Below, one piece after another: positions 1 to 6,356 of a stretch of 18,270 nucleotides of DNA; within the stretch, counting starts at the first letter, position 1, and every line of letters starts with the position of its first letter. The DNA is from JBNKDD01 sp050288085 (GTDB lineage: Bacteria > Chloroflexota > Anaerolineae > Aggregatilineales > UBA3940), in NCBI GenBank assembly GCA_050288085.1, contig JBNKDD010000100.1:1-18270 (forward strand), written 5' to 3'. Both the position numbers and the translations under genes were made by a program. The notes under the pieces are model-generated. The model was not told the origin of the DNA. It searched no databases and worked only from the letters and a program-made list of their open reading frames with translations.

Positions 1-1
1 A

Positions 2-76
2 TCAAATTCATCAGGAGGGCCACCTAAGCCCAATGTTGTCACGAACGGGGTGGAACTAGCCAGCATCATTTATTAA
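2..76 (+). CDS. possible 3' end of an unidentified gene (partial)
   Basis: Reading from base 2, an open frame runs from the left edge of the window to a TAA at 74-76 and would give a 24-residue tail ending in VELASIIY. The stretch is too short to identify and no start is visible. The only support is that the frame is open to the edge and that no other gene explains these bases. It could equally be non-coding. Confidence 0.2.
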   Translation, partial: SNSSGGPPKPNVVTNGVELASIIY

Positions 77-228
77 GTAGGTCCTTTTTGGCATTGGTGT
101 AAAACTTTGAAAAGTCCTTGTCGAACAATAAAGACCATAAATATTTTACTGTAGTTTTAAGTGAAACGGTAGATATAGGGAGGTTTGTCAGGCGTTCTTT
201 ATAAGATTGTGTACAACAGCAGCATCAA

Positions 229-257
229 GGTTACACTTCCGGCATCGTTGTGTAACC
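229..257. repeat. 8-bp perfect inverted repeat (GGTTACAC / GTGTAACC)
   Basis: GGTTACAC at 229-236 is matched by GTGTAACC at 250-257, with a 13-base spacer. It could be a hairpin or an operator for a dimeric regulator. No gene starts close by on either strand, so its role is unknown. Confidence 0.4.
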
Positions 258-277
258 ATAATGTCACCTAACACAAA

Positions 278-352
278 GGCTCATGTCTAGAACCAGTGAA
301 ACCAGTAAGCCGCCGCGAACAAACTTCACGGCTCCCCTACTTTACAAAGAAG
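278..352. repeat. dispersed mosaic intergenic repeat, copy 1
   Basis: Bases 278-300 match 4819-4841 over 23 positions with one difference. Bases 317-336 (GAACAAACTTCACGGCTCCC) match the start of 4143-4162 with two or three differences, and both are followed by a segment ending in AAAGAAG. This copy therefore joins two modules that occur separately elsewhere in the window. Function unknown. Confidence 0.55.
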
Positions 353-359
353 CCAATAA

Positions 360-397
360 GAGCCAAAACAAAAGGGCGAAGCAATGCCTCGCCCTTT
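360..397 (-). terminator. intrinsic terminator of the HEAT-repeat gene; REP-like hairpin
   Basis: AAAGGGCGA at 371-379 pairs perfectly with TCGCCCTTT at 389-397. Read on the minus strand, the 9-bp stem is followed by a T-rich run (TTTTGTTTTGG). It lies 32 bases beyond the stop codon of the HEAT-repeat gene. The loop AGCAATGCC is identical to that of the hairpin at 2356-2378, so this may be a repeat element used as a terminator. Confidence 0.7.
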
Positions 398-429
398 CAA
401 ATACTCGCGGAAGATTTACGAATGGAAAT

Positions 430-1215
430 TTAGAGCTGTTTCTTAGCGCTTGATGCGGCCTTGCGGACACTGCGATAAGGGTCGTTCTGTGCCAAGCGCT
501 TGAGGGCAGTCTGCGCCTGCGGATCACCGATCATGCCCAGGGCGCGCGCGGCAATCTCCCGAACCACCGGCTCCGGGTCGTTAAGGCGTTGGATCAGTGC
601 AGAACTGGCCTGTTGATCACCAATCAAACCGAGTGCCCAGGCGGCTCCCTGACGCACCACCCAATCAGCATCGCTCAGGGTTTCAATCAGGGAAGGAACA
701 GTAGCCTGCCCAATCTCGGCGAGGGCCACAGCCGCCGCCTTCCGCACCGGCATCTTCTCGTCGGCCAGCGCTGAGATCAGCATGGCGATCATGTAGGCAT
801 CCCCATGATGGCCCATCGCAGCAACAACCGATTGACGTACAACTTCATACGGGTCGTTGAACATGTCAACCAGCGCCTTAACGCCAGCGGGATCGCCAAT
901 GGCATCCAGGGCCTCAACGACGGCGCGGCGGACATACTCACTGGGATCGGCAAAACGGTCGATGAGCGGGGCAACGGCATTGGACACGCCGATTGCGCCC
1001 AGCGCCTCGGCGGCAGCACGGCGGACAAAATCATTTTCATCTTGCAGGGTGTCGATCAGCGCACCGGCGACTTCCGGGCGATCAAGCTCACCCAATGCAC
1101 GGGCAGCCGCCCAACGCACATTGTGCGATTCCTGGTAGGTCAGCGCCTCAGCCAATGCCTCTACATCACCCTGAGCATAAAGGTCTTCAATGTTCGGTAT
1201 CTCTAACAGTGTCAT
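430..1215 (-). CDS. HEAT/PBS-lyase-type repeat protein, 261 aa
   Basis: The whole protein is an alpha-solenoid. The Val-Arg pair that starts the inner helix of each unit recurs at about residues 33, 64, 95, 126, 157, 187, 218 and 250, giving eight units at 30-32-residue spacing. Typical unit cores read VRRAAAEALGAIG and VRQGAAWALGLIG, with DP turns between units. No catalytic domain, signal peptide or membrane segment is visible. Such proteins act as binding scaffolds. Some relatives are phycobilin lyases, but nothing here points to pigment chemistry, so the partner is unknown. The ATG at 1215 is preceded by AGGAGAG at good spacing. The gene is monocistronic, diverges from the aminotransferase and ends in a hairpin terminator. 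The family call is firm; the function is open. Confidence 0.92.
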   Translation of the reverse strand: MTLLEIPNIEDLYAQGDVEALAEALTYQESHNVRWAAARALGELDRPEVAGALIDTLQDENDFVRRAAAEALGAIGVSNAVAPLIDRFADPSEYVRRAVVEALDAIGDPAGVKALVDMFNDPYEVVRQSVVAAMGHHGDAYMIAMLISALADEKMPVRKAAAVALAEIGQATVPSLIETLSDADWVVRQGAAWALGLIGDQQASSALIQRLNDPEPVVREIAARALGMIGDPQAQTALKRLAQNDPYRSVRKAASSAKKQL

Positions 1216-1280
1216 AATATTCTCTCCTGTGTCTGGATGTTATCTGTGGTCAATCGAATTATTAACCGCTATTCCGTATG

Positions 1281-1294
1281 GGCGAATATTCGCC
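1281..1294. repeat. perfect 14-bp palindrome GGCGAATATTCGCC
   Basis: The sequence is its own reverse complement with no spacer. It lies 66 bases upstream of the HEAT-repeat start. It could be an operator, or a degenerate relative of the REP-like GGGCG hairpins at 371-397 and 2356-2378. Nothing in the sequence decides between these. Confidence 0.5.
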
Positions 1295-1343
1295 TAAAAG
1301 AATATCCCCAGTGTCAATATTGACCGCCACAGCGTTTTTGTTT

Positions 1344-1365
1344 GATTGTGTAAAAAATCACAATC
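1344..1365. promoter_or_regulatory. CRP/FNR-family-type binding site (near-consensus)
   Basis: GATTGTG at 1344-1350 and CACAATC at 1359-1365 form a perfect inverted repeat with an 8-base spacer. Within it, TGTGT-N6-TCACA differs at one position from the TGTGA-N6-TCACA consensus known for CRP. The symmetry continues outward as TTTGTTT (1337-1343) and AAACAAA (1367-1373), offset by one base. It lies in a divergent promoter region and could serve either gene. No CRP-family gene is in the window. Confidence 0.45.
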
Positions 1366-1528
1366 GAAACAAAGCGTAACATGGAGGCCGATCAATGTCA
1401 ACCCCCAGTGATCAACAAGGTGATAGATGTCATTTGATAGCTGTGATGGATGAACCCCCTCTACCGTTTGTGGCGATTCAGCAGGCGAGCGCTATCATAT
1501 AGCCTGGACAAGGAGAAGGATAAAAAAT

Positions 1529-2350
1529 ATGGGATCAATCATCACCTACCGCGCTCAAGGCGACCATTTCGAACAACTTGATATCCAGGCTGAAAACTTC
1601 GATGAGGCTACGCTGCAAACCGGGCATGGTATTTACACGGTGTTCCGGGTTTATCCAGGGGCGCGAGTGGTGCGGCTAGAACACCAATTCCGGCGGCTGC
1701 GACGTTCGGCTGAGCTGCTCAACCAGCCCTACCCTATCTCGGATAAGTGGCTGCGGGGGGTGCTCCGGCATGCCGTCGAAGCCAGCGGGATCGAGTCGCC
1801 TCGCCTGCGGTTATCGCTGCTGAGTGATGCCCCGGATACTGCCGTGATTATCCTGGAGCCTTTCAACCCGCCCGATGAAGAACTATACGAAAAAGGGGCC
1901 TGGGTGGGATTGGTCAATATGCAGCGGGAGATGGCCCGCGCCAAGTATACACGTTTCATCGAGCAGCGGAGTCGACTCGAAAAGCTGCCGGGTATGAACG
2001 AAATCCTGATGGTGGACAATGAGGGGTTTATCCGCGAGGGGTGTAACAGCAACTTCTATGCGGTGCTGGATGGCAAACTGCGCACGCCCGATACTAAAAT
2101 GCTGCGAGGGATCGCACGGGGGATGGTACTGGATGTTGCCCCGGAGGTCCTACCGGTCAACCTGGAGCCGATTCACGTTAACGATCTGACACGGGTTGAT
2201 GAGGCGATGATATCAAGTGCTTCGCGGCGGATCATGCCGGTGGTGAAGGTTGGCGAGGTGATGATCAACGGAGGGAAGCCCGGTGAGATTTACCGGGAGT
2301 TGATTGCCCGGTACGATGCACTGGTTGAAGCCGAGATGGAGACGTTATAG
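1529..2350 (+). CDS. class IV PLP-dependent aminotransferase (branched-chain aminotransferase-like), 273 aa
   Basis: A fold-type IV PLP enzyme, the family of branched-chain aminotransferase, D-amino-acid aminotransferase and aminodeoxychorismate lyase. Lys139 in ARAKYTRF is the likely Schiff-base lysine. The signature follows: E170-G-C-N-S-N175-F-Y, then LRTP (184-187) and LRGIARGMVL (192-201). Length is typical. The start at 1529 has AAGGAGAAGG about 10 bases upstream. Known reactions of the family are transfer of the amino group of Leu/Ile/Val to 2-oxoglutarate, or release of pyruvate from aminodeoxychorismate; I cannot settle which from the sequence. The 2-oxoacid:ferredoxin oxidoreductase 5 kb away would use the products of a branched-chain aminotransferase, a hint only. 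The gene stands alone, with a hairpin at 2356-2378 beyond its stop. Confidence 0.9.
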   Translation: MGSIITYRAQGDHFEQLDIQAENFDEATLQTGHGIYTVFRVYPGARVVRLEHQFRRLRRSAELLNQPYPISDKWLRGVLRHAVEASGIESPRLRLSLLSDAPDTAVIILEPFNPPDEELYEKGAWVGLVNMQREMARAKYTRFIEQRSRLEKLPGMNEILMVDNEGFIREGCNSNFYAVLDGKLRTPDTKMLRGIARGMVLDVAPEVLPVNLEPIHVNDLTRVDEAMISSASRRIMPVVKVGEVMINGGKPGEIYRELIARYDALVEAEMETL

Positions 2351-2355
2351 CGATT

Positions 2356-2378
2356 GGGGCGCAGCAATGCCGCGCCCC
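2356..2378. repeat. REP-like hairpin between convergent genes
   Basis: GGGGCGC at 2356-2362 pairs with GCGCCCC at 2372-2378 around the loop AGCAATGCC, the same nine bases as in the hairpin at 371-397. It sits between the convergent aminotransferase and regulator genes and could terminate both, although neither side has a T-run. A shared loop with a varied stem suggests a mobile or templated palindromic repeat. Confidence 0.55.
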
Positions 2379-2399
2379 CTACGAGTACGATATTACCAT

Positions 2400-3119
2400 T
2401 CAGGCTGCCGGGATGAAGTTAAAATGCCCGTCCTCCAGAGAGCTATAGCGTAAGAAGGCACGCTCGGCAGGAGACATGGTCGGCGGGTAAACGGTGGCGT
2501 CAGCCGCCTCCATGACACGATACCCCTCTTTAATATAGCTGCGCACCGTGCTGGTGCTGACTCCCATTTCTTCGGCGGCCAGTTCAGCAGGCAACCCCTC
2601 GATCACACACAGCAGCAGGGCCTGTTCAACGCGCTGGGTGAGCCGGGGATAACTCCGCCGTTCGGGTAAAACCTTATGATCGCTATCTAACAGAGCCGCC
2701 ACACCGTGGGTGACGATAAATTCAGGGAGGTGAAAGGCCAGCCACACCGCCGAAGCTATACCAAGATCGACCTCATCACGGTCGAGGTAAGCAACGGCCC
2801 CGGCATCCTTCGCGGCCCGCACCAGATCGCGGTCAGGGCCATGCCCCAGGCAGATCACATCAGCCTCTGGCACATGGCTGCGGATTGAAGTGATCAACAT
2901 GGACAGCGCTGGGGCATTCGGCGCGAGGGCGGTATCAAGGATGATTCCATCCAGGCGCACCGGATCAGCCTCCAACACAGCCTTCATCTCCGAGAAGCTT
3001 CCAGCCTTTCCGATTACACGGGTACGGCGATCCCAACTCAAATAACTAACAATAGCCTGACGTGCGTAAACATCACGCTCCAGTACGAATAAGTGAAAGT
3101 CCCCCCGATGGTTTGACAT
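2400..3119 (-). CDS. two-domain regulator: degenerate receiver plus LuxR/sigma-type HTH, 239 aa
   Basis: The N-terminal ~120 residues have the pattern of a response-regulator receiver. They run from FVLERD (11-16) through GIILD62, where Asp62 would be the phosphoacceptor, to GAVAYLDRD (107-115). The usual acidic pair is reduced to E14/D16, the Thr/Ser after strand 4 is Gly (LGHG, 91-94), and the switch Lys (normally YLxK) is Arg114. Residues ~163-203 form a helix-turn-helix with VSTSTVRSYIKEG as recognition helix. A longer frame opens at 3311, but the ATG at 3119 has AGGAA about 8 bases upstream and begins the domain, so I chose it. No histidine kinase is adjacent. It is probably a transcription factor controlled by something other than a simple phosphorelay. 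Confidence 0.82.
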   Translation of the reverse strand: MSNHRGDFHLFVLERDVYARQAIVSYLSWDRRTRVIGKAGSFSEMKAVLEADPVRLDGIILDTALAPNAPALSMLITSIRSHVPEADVICLGHGPDRDLVRAAKDAGAVAYLDRDEVDLGIASAVWLAFHLPEFIVTHGVAALLDSDHKVLPERRSYPRLTQRVEQALLLCVIEGLPAELAAEEMGVSTSTVRSYIKEGYRVMEAADATVYPPTMSPAERAFLRYSSLEDGHFNFIPAA

Positions 3120-3309
3120 TACAAATTTCCTTATCTGCCCTAAAAAACAAATGCCAAGGCTACTATACCCCATTCTGGGACCGAGAGATGACCACAACCC
3201 GACAATTAGCTGACATCCCGCTACCATTGCTGACAGCCGTCTGCGCACATGGGGGGATTCAGGTATGATAAGGTTATGATGGTTAACTCGAGCGGGGAAA
3301 AATACAACC

Positions 3310-4062
3310 ATGTTTTATTCAGGGAAGCTAAAAAATCAAGAAGTGCTTTGCAGTGAGCTGCGCAGATATCCGGCCTTTGCAATTGACTCTGATCACGAAA
3401 ACCCAATGAGCATCCGGCTGATAGCGACACATGATGCGCTTAATGATATCGGTAAAGCTGTGCGGCAGGCCAATCACTTTGCCGAGCAAATGGGGCTGCA
3501 GGCTCCTCCATTGTCAACCGATGCCAGTTGGTTTAACAAGCTTCATAAGACCACGCCGTTATCAGGCGCAGGATTCAAGATGCCACAATTCCGCGAACCC
3601 AATGCGGGCAAAAAACTCAAAGCACATCTGGCTGAGCTGAATAAGCATCTCTATTCCTTCTACGTCAACGGGGGGGCATGTCTCGACCGGTTGGGGTGGG
3701 AGCTTAACCGAGTGTATGGATTGGGGCGGGCGGTGGGTTTTGGAACGATCGACAAGCAGAAAGATCAAAGACCGAATCAATTGTTTGACAGTCAAAATTA
3801 CACAGACGCTGTGAACTTCATGGCCTATCAGCGTTGTATCGTTCGCGATAGAGTCATGCCATTAGAGGTGAGAGATCAGGTATATCTGCCGGACGGATTC
3901 GACGAAGGGTGCCGACCAACCGGTTTTAATCAGAAGCCTGTCGGATTGTGCAAGCGGCAATTTGCAGCAATTGAGAGCTTGATTGATCTGGCCTATCGGA
4001 TGATGTGGGAAGAGTATCAAGCTACAAAGCAACTGCCGCTGACGAGTAATTGGCCAAAATAA
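3310..4062 (+). CDS. hypothetical protein, 250 aa, unrecognised
   Basis: I do not recognise the family. The predicted protein is mostly helical and soluble, with no signal peptide or membrane segment. The middle, around residues 108-140 (HLYSFYVNGGACLDRLGWELNRVYGLG), looks like a pair of amphipathic helices. It faintly recalls HEPN-type helical domains, but the canonical R-x4-6-H motif is not where that family has it; the only match, RLIATH near residue 36, lies too close to the N-terminus. The start at 3310 is preceded only by GGGGAAA, so a start at the Met at 3406 is possible. The gene is divergent from the degenerate regulator at 2400-3119, which could control it. No terminator is obvious; a dispersed repeat follows at 4084. 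Confidence 0.75.
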   Translation: MFYSGKLKNQEVLCSELRRYPAFAIDSDHENPMSIRLIATHDALNDIGKAVRQANHFAEQMGLQAPPLSTDASWFNKLHKTTPLSGAGFKMPQFREPNAGKKLKAHLAELNKHLYSFYVNGGACLDRLGWELNRVYGLGRAVGFGTIDKQKDQRPNQLFDSQNYTDAVNFMAYQRCIVRDRVMPLEVRDQVYLPDGFDEGCRPTGFNQKPVGLCKRQFAAIESLIDLAYRMMWEEYQATKQLPLTSNWPK

Positions 4063-4083
4063 GGAGCTTTCTCATTCTCGGAG

Positions 4084-4186
4084 AGAGTCCACTAATTTCA
4101 CGAATTACTCGAATTTTTGTAAATTAAGAAGAGCACAGTTCACGAATAAACTTCATGGCTCCGTGAAGCGGCACTGCTAAAGAAGG
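4084..4186. repeat. dispersed mosaic intergenic repeat, copy 2
   Basis: AGAGTCCACTAATTTCACGA at 4084-4103, followed by a segment ending in GAATTTTT, matches 4783-4816 with few differences. Further on, 4143-4162 (CGAATAAACTTCATGGCTCC) matches 317-336, and the copy ends in AAAGAAG like copy 1. Within it, CTTCATGG (4151-4158) and CCGTGAAG (4161-4168) are self-complementary allowing one G-U pair. It lacks the 23-base module found in copies 1 and 3. Confidence 0.55.
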
Positions 4187-4230
4187 GCGCAGTTGCCGCC
4201 GTCATTATAGCTTAAAGTTAAACGACCATA

Positions 4231-4248
4231 TTGTGAAATTTGTCACAA
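4231..4248. promoter_or_regulatory. perfect CRP-type binding site upstream of the CMD-family gene
   Basis: TTGTGA at 4231-4236 and TCACAA at 4243-4248 form a perfect inverted repeat with a 6-base spacer, matching exactly the TGTGA-N6-TCACA consensus of CRP. A possible -10 (TATACT, 4291-4296) would put the transcription start near 4303. The site would then be centred about 62-63 bases upstream, close to the -61.5 of class I CRP promoters. The -35 region is poor, as expected for an activated promoter. The regulator is inferred, not seen. Confidence 0.55.
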
Positions 4249-4290
4249 AACCTCGTGACATTCCCTACTGCACAGGAGGTTTGCAAAGCC

Positions 4291-4296
4291 TATACT
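4291..4296 (+). promoter_or_regulatory. candidate -10 element of the CMD-family gene
   Basis: TATACT is the best -10 match between the CRP-type site and the gene. No good -35 is found 16-18 bases upstream. The call rests mainly on its spacing from the CRP-type palindrome. Confidence 0.3.
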
Positions 4297-4357
4297 CAGG
4301 ACAGGATACAGATTTAATTGCTGTACTGAACCAAACATAAGCTATGGAGACACAATA

Positions 4358-4714
4358 ATGTCTAGTAACGGAAGCTATCCTGAGTTTTACAAAGATCTGT
4401 GCGATGGAATGGGCGGCCTGGGCAAAGATGCCCCGGAGATCATGTCTGCATTTTCCGCTCTTCACAAAGCCGGTGGCAGTGATGGTGTGCTCGATGTCAA
4501 GACAAAAGAGCTGATCGCCCTGTCAATCGCCGTTGCCGTCCGGTGTGATGGCTGTATCGCCTTCCATGTTCATGATGCGATGAAGGCCGGAGCCACCCGC
4601 GAGGAGATCGTAGACGCACTGGGCGTGGCGATCTTGATGGGGGGTGGCCCTGCCGTTGTGTATTCGTGCGCGGCAATGAAAGCCATGGAGCAATTTGAGG
4701 CTCAACTGGCATAG
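4358..4714 (+). CDS. carboxymuconolactone decarboxylase / AhpD-fold protein, 118 aa
   Basis: A single-domain protein of the AhpD/CMD superfamily. It carries E51, then C63-x-x-C66-x-x-x-H70. The E-to-C spacing of 12 and the CxxCxxxH layout match the catalytic Glu, Cys pair and His of mycobacterial AhpD; the residue between the cysteines that is His in AhpD is Gly here. This supports a thiol-disulphide or peroxidase-type reductant role over decarboxylation, since true carboxymuconolactone decarboxylases lack the Cys pair. The GGGG run near residue 95 and the C-terminal helix are typical. Start ATG 4358 has GGAGA 7 bases upstream. The gene is monocistronic, with a CRP-type site upstream and a strong terminator downstream. 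Its electron donor and peroxide partner are not in the window. Confidence 0.9.
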   Translation: MSSNGSYPEFYKDLCDGMGGLGKDAPEIMSAFSALHKAGGSDGVLDVKTKELIALSIAVAVRCDGCIAFHVHDAMKAGATREEIVDALGVAILMGGGPAVVYSCAAMKAMEQFEAQLA

Positions 4715-4736
4715 TTCCTCGCCTTTTTTGCCTCCG

Positions 4737-4775
4737 AACACCCCGGATATATCCTCCTCCGGGGTGTTTTGGTTT
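4737..4775 (+). terminator. strong intrinsic terminator of the CMD-family gene
   Basis: AACACCCCGGA (4737-4747) pairs perfectly with TCCGGGGTGTT (4758-4768) around a 10-base loop and is followed by TTGGTTTGGG. The 11-bp GC-rich stem is the strongest terminator in this half of the window. Confidence 0.85.
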
Positions 4776-4782
4776 GGGAAAA

Positions 4783-4857
4783 GAGTCCACTGATTTCGCG
4801 AATATCATGAATTTTTATGGCTCATGTCTAGAATCAGTGAATCGGAGGGGTTAAGCC
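4783..4857. repeat. dispersed mosaic intergenic repeat, copy 3
   Basis: Bases 4783-4816 match copy 2 (4084 onward) and 4819-4841 match copy 1 (278-300), so this copy joins the first and second modules. CACTGATT (4788-4795) and AATCAGTG (4832-4839) are an 8-bp inverted pair bracketing the unit. It lies between the CMD terminator and the 3' end of the propeller gene. Confidence 0.55.
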
Positions 4858-4876
4858 GGGAGGCCAGCCAACTTTG

Positions 4877-6157
4877 CTATCGATTTGCTATGTCAACAAT
4901 ATAGACCTTTTCACCATCGCTGACCGGTATATGGCGATCATCGCTGTAAAGTGGAAACTGCCAGAGCTGTGTGCCATCGGTGGCTGACAGGGCAACCAGC
5001 GCTTTTTGGCGCTTGATGACCTGGATGGCAAATACCGTTTCTTCATCTGCTGATAGGGCGCTATCCCATACCCGCACTCGCCAACGCTCGCTGCCGTCGG
5101 CAGGGTTGACGGCGATGAGGAACTGACGGCGCTTTGCCTGGGTAGTGGTCACATAGATGGTGTCTTCAACTGCTTCAACTTCCTGAAGATAGAGAGCCAG
5201 ATCATCCGGGTAGAAAGACCATTGCAATTCCCCGGTTGCTGCATCGAAGGCTTTGAGATCACCATTAACACAGTAAAGGATCGATCCCTGGATTTTTGCC
5301 TGTGTGCAAGTCTGGTCGAGAGCGAATAAGAAGTCACCAGAGTCGATATCAAATGCCTGAAATTGATCGACTACTTCCAGAAACACACGCTGGTTGTCGG
5401 CCAGGATGGGGCTCAGATGTACGGCGTCATTATCTTGTTCTTCAGGGTAGGGTTCGTAATTTGTAGACCACAGCAAATCGCCGCTGTGCAGGTCGTAAGC
5501 CTGGACAGCATCTGTTATTTCTCTGCCGTTCGTAGGTTCGCGGCGGACAATCAACCGGTCTTCGGTCAGTGCGACCGGCAGAACATCGTCTGGATTGCGG
5601 CTCCAATTGACAACATCCTCAATCTGATAGAGTAGTTCACCAGTGTCTGCTTCATACACATCCAACTGAGGGCCAAGGGTATCGTCAATCATGATATCAG
5701 ATGTCGCAATGGGTGGATATCTGACAACTAACCTGAGGACGTGAGACTCGCCATTAGCGATATGCCACACTTCACGACCGGTTTTCGTGTCAATAGCAAC
5801 AGTATCCGATGTTGATAAAACCGTATCGGCTGGGCCTGCACTATTACTGGTATGGATATTCATAAATACCCGGTCACCTGCGACTGCCGGATCGCCGAAA
5901 CTGATTCCCTTAAGTTGGGCCGTCCATTGAACCTGCCCGGTTTGCCCATCGAGTGCATACAAACCTGCCAATACAGCCGGTTCGGATAAAGCCTCTTGAA
6001 CACGTGGGTTGCGCATATAGTCTGGGTCGCTCATTACTTCTTCCATTACTTCTTCCATCATTGGCACTATGTATACACGCCAAAGCACTATAAAGGCAAT
6101 CACAAACAAAGTTATTGTAATGATGACGAACAGTGATTTTCGTTCCTCTTTTGACAC
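4877..6157 (-). CDS. membrane-anchored PQQ-type beta-propeller protein, 426 aa
   Basis: One transmembrane segment near the N-terminus (about residues 9-31) would anchor the protein with the rest outside. Eight repeats of the PQQ-enzyme type follow, each ending in an A-x-D-x-x-T/D-G-x-x-x-W-like strand turn. They lie near residues 67-78 (LYALDGQTGQVQW), 120-131, 165-177, 218-230, 266-278, 301-313, 347-359 and 387-399, enough for an eight-bladed propeller. No quinoprotein active-site cysteine pair or catalytic Asp is evident, so a scaffold role like BamB or a sensor-type role is more likely than a dehydrogenase. The frame opens at an ATG at 6196 without a ribosome site. The GTG at 6157 has GGGGGAG six bases upstream, so I start there. 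A 12-bp tandem duplication (6032-6055) encodes the repeated EEVM just after the anchor. Confidence 0.85.
   Translation of the reverse strand: MSKEERKSLFVIITITLFVIAFIVLWRVYIVPMMEEVMEEVMSDPDYMRNPRVQEALSEPAVLAGLYALDGQTGQVQWTAQLKGISFGDPAVAGDRVFMNIHTSNSAGPADTVLSTSDTVAIDTKTGREVWHIANGESHVLRLVVRYPPIATSDIMIDDTLGPQLDVYEADTGELLYQIEDVVNWSRNPDDVLPVALTEDRLIVRREPTNGREITDAVQAYDLHSGDLLWSTNYEPYPEEQDNDAVHLSPILADNQRVFLEVVDQFQAFDIDSGDFLFALDQTCTQAKIQGSILYCVNGDLKAFDAATGELQWSFYPDDLALYLQEVEAVEDTIYVTTTQAKRRQFLIAVNPADGSERWRVRVWDSALSADEETVFAIQVIKRQKALVALSATDGTQLWQFPLYSDDRHIPVSDGEKVYIVDIANR
6032..6055. repeat. 12-bp tandem duplication inside the propeller gene
   Basis: CATTACTTCTTC occurs twice in a row with no difference. 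It gives EEVMEEVM at about residues 35-42 of the propeller protein, in the spacer between membrane anchor and propeller. It looks like a recent slippage event in a tolerant linker. Confidence 0.6.
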
Positions 6158-6232
6158 TGATTGCTCCCCCAGGGTAGACCGTTTACATGATTGCAAACAT
6201 AAGCAGAAGTTTAGCTGCTTTCTATTTTGGAG

Positions 6233-6274
6233 GAAAGCAAAAGCGAGTCGTTCCAGAAGTTCGGATGACTCGCT
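6233..6274 (-). terminator. hairpin terminator of the 181-aa gene
   Basis: AGCGAGTC (6242-6249) and GACTCGCT (6267-6274) pair perfectly around a 17-base loop. On the minus strand the stem is followed by TTTGCTTTCC. It lies about 80 bases beyond the stop of the 181-residue gene and upstream of the propeller gene, so the two are probably separate transcripts. Confidence 0.55.
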
Positions 6275-6356
6275 GCTTGTTAACGGAAGGTGGCGATCAG
6301 CAGCCGGTATTCAATCCAGGCTGCCGCTTCTTCGTCACTCTACTGTATTACCACTA

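Larger units (their letters stand above)
77..429. other. intergenic region without a gene
   Basis: I find no believable coding region here. The stretch holds an inverted repeat at 229-257, one copy of a dispersed repeat at 278-352 and the minus-strand terminator of the HEAT-repeat gene at 360-397. The first 150 bases are AT-rich with no recognisable motif. Confidence 0.5.
1216..1528. other. divergent promoter region between HEAT-repeat gene and aminotransferase
   Basis: This 313-base stretch has no gene. It must carry the promoters of both flanking divergent genes. It contains a perfect 14-bp palindrome at 1281-1294 and a CRP-type inverted repeat at 1344-1365. I could not place convincing -35/-10 pairs for either gene. 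Confidence 0.6.

Noticed and set aside
805..1206. 133-codon plus-strand open frame
   Set aside because: Antisense to the HEAT-repeat gene; its repetitive composition mirrors the repeats on the other strand.
3120..3311. 64-residue N-terminal extension of the degenerate-receiver regulator
   Set aside because: The extension has no domain character, while the internal ATG at 3119 has a good ribosome site directly before the receiver fold.
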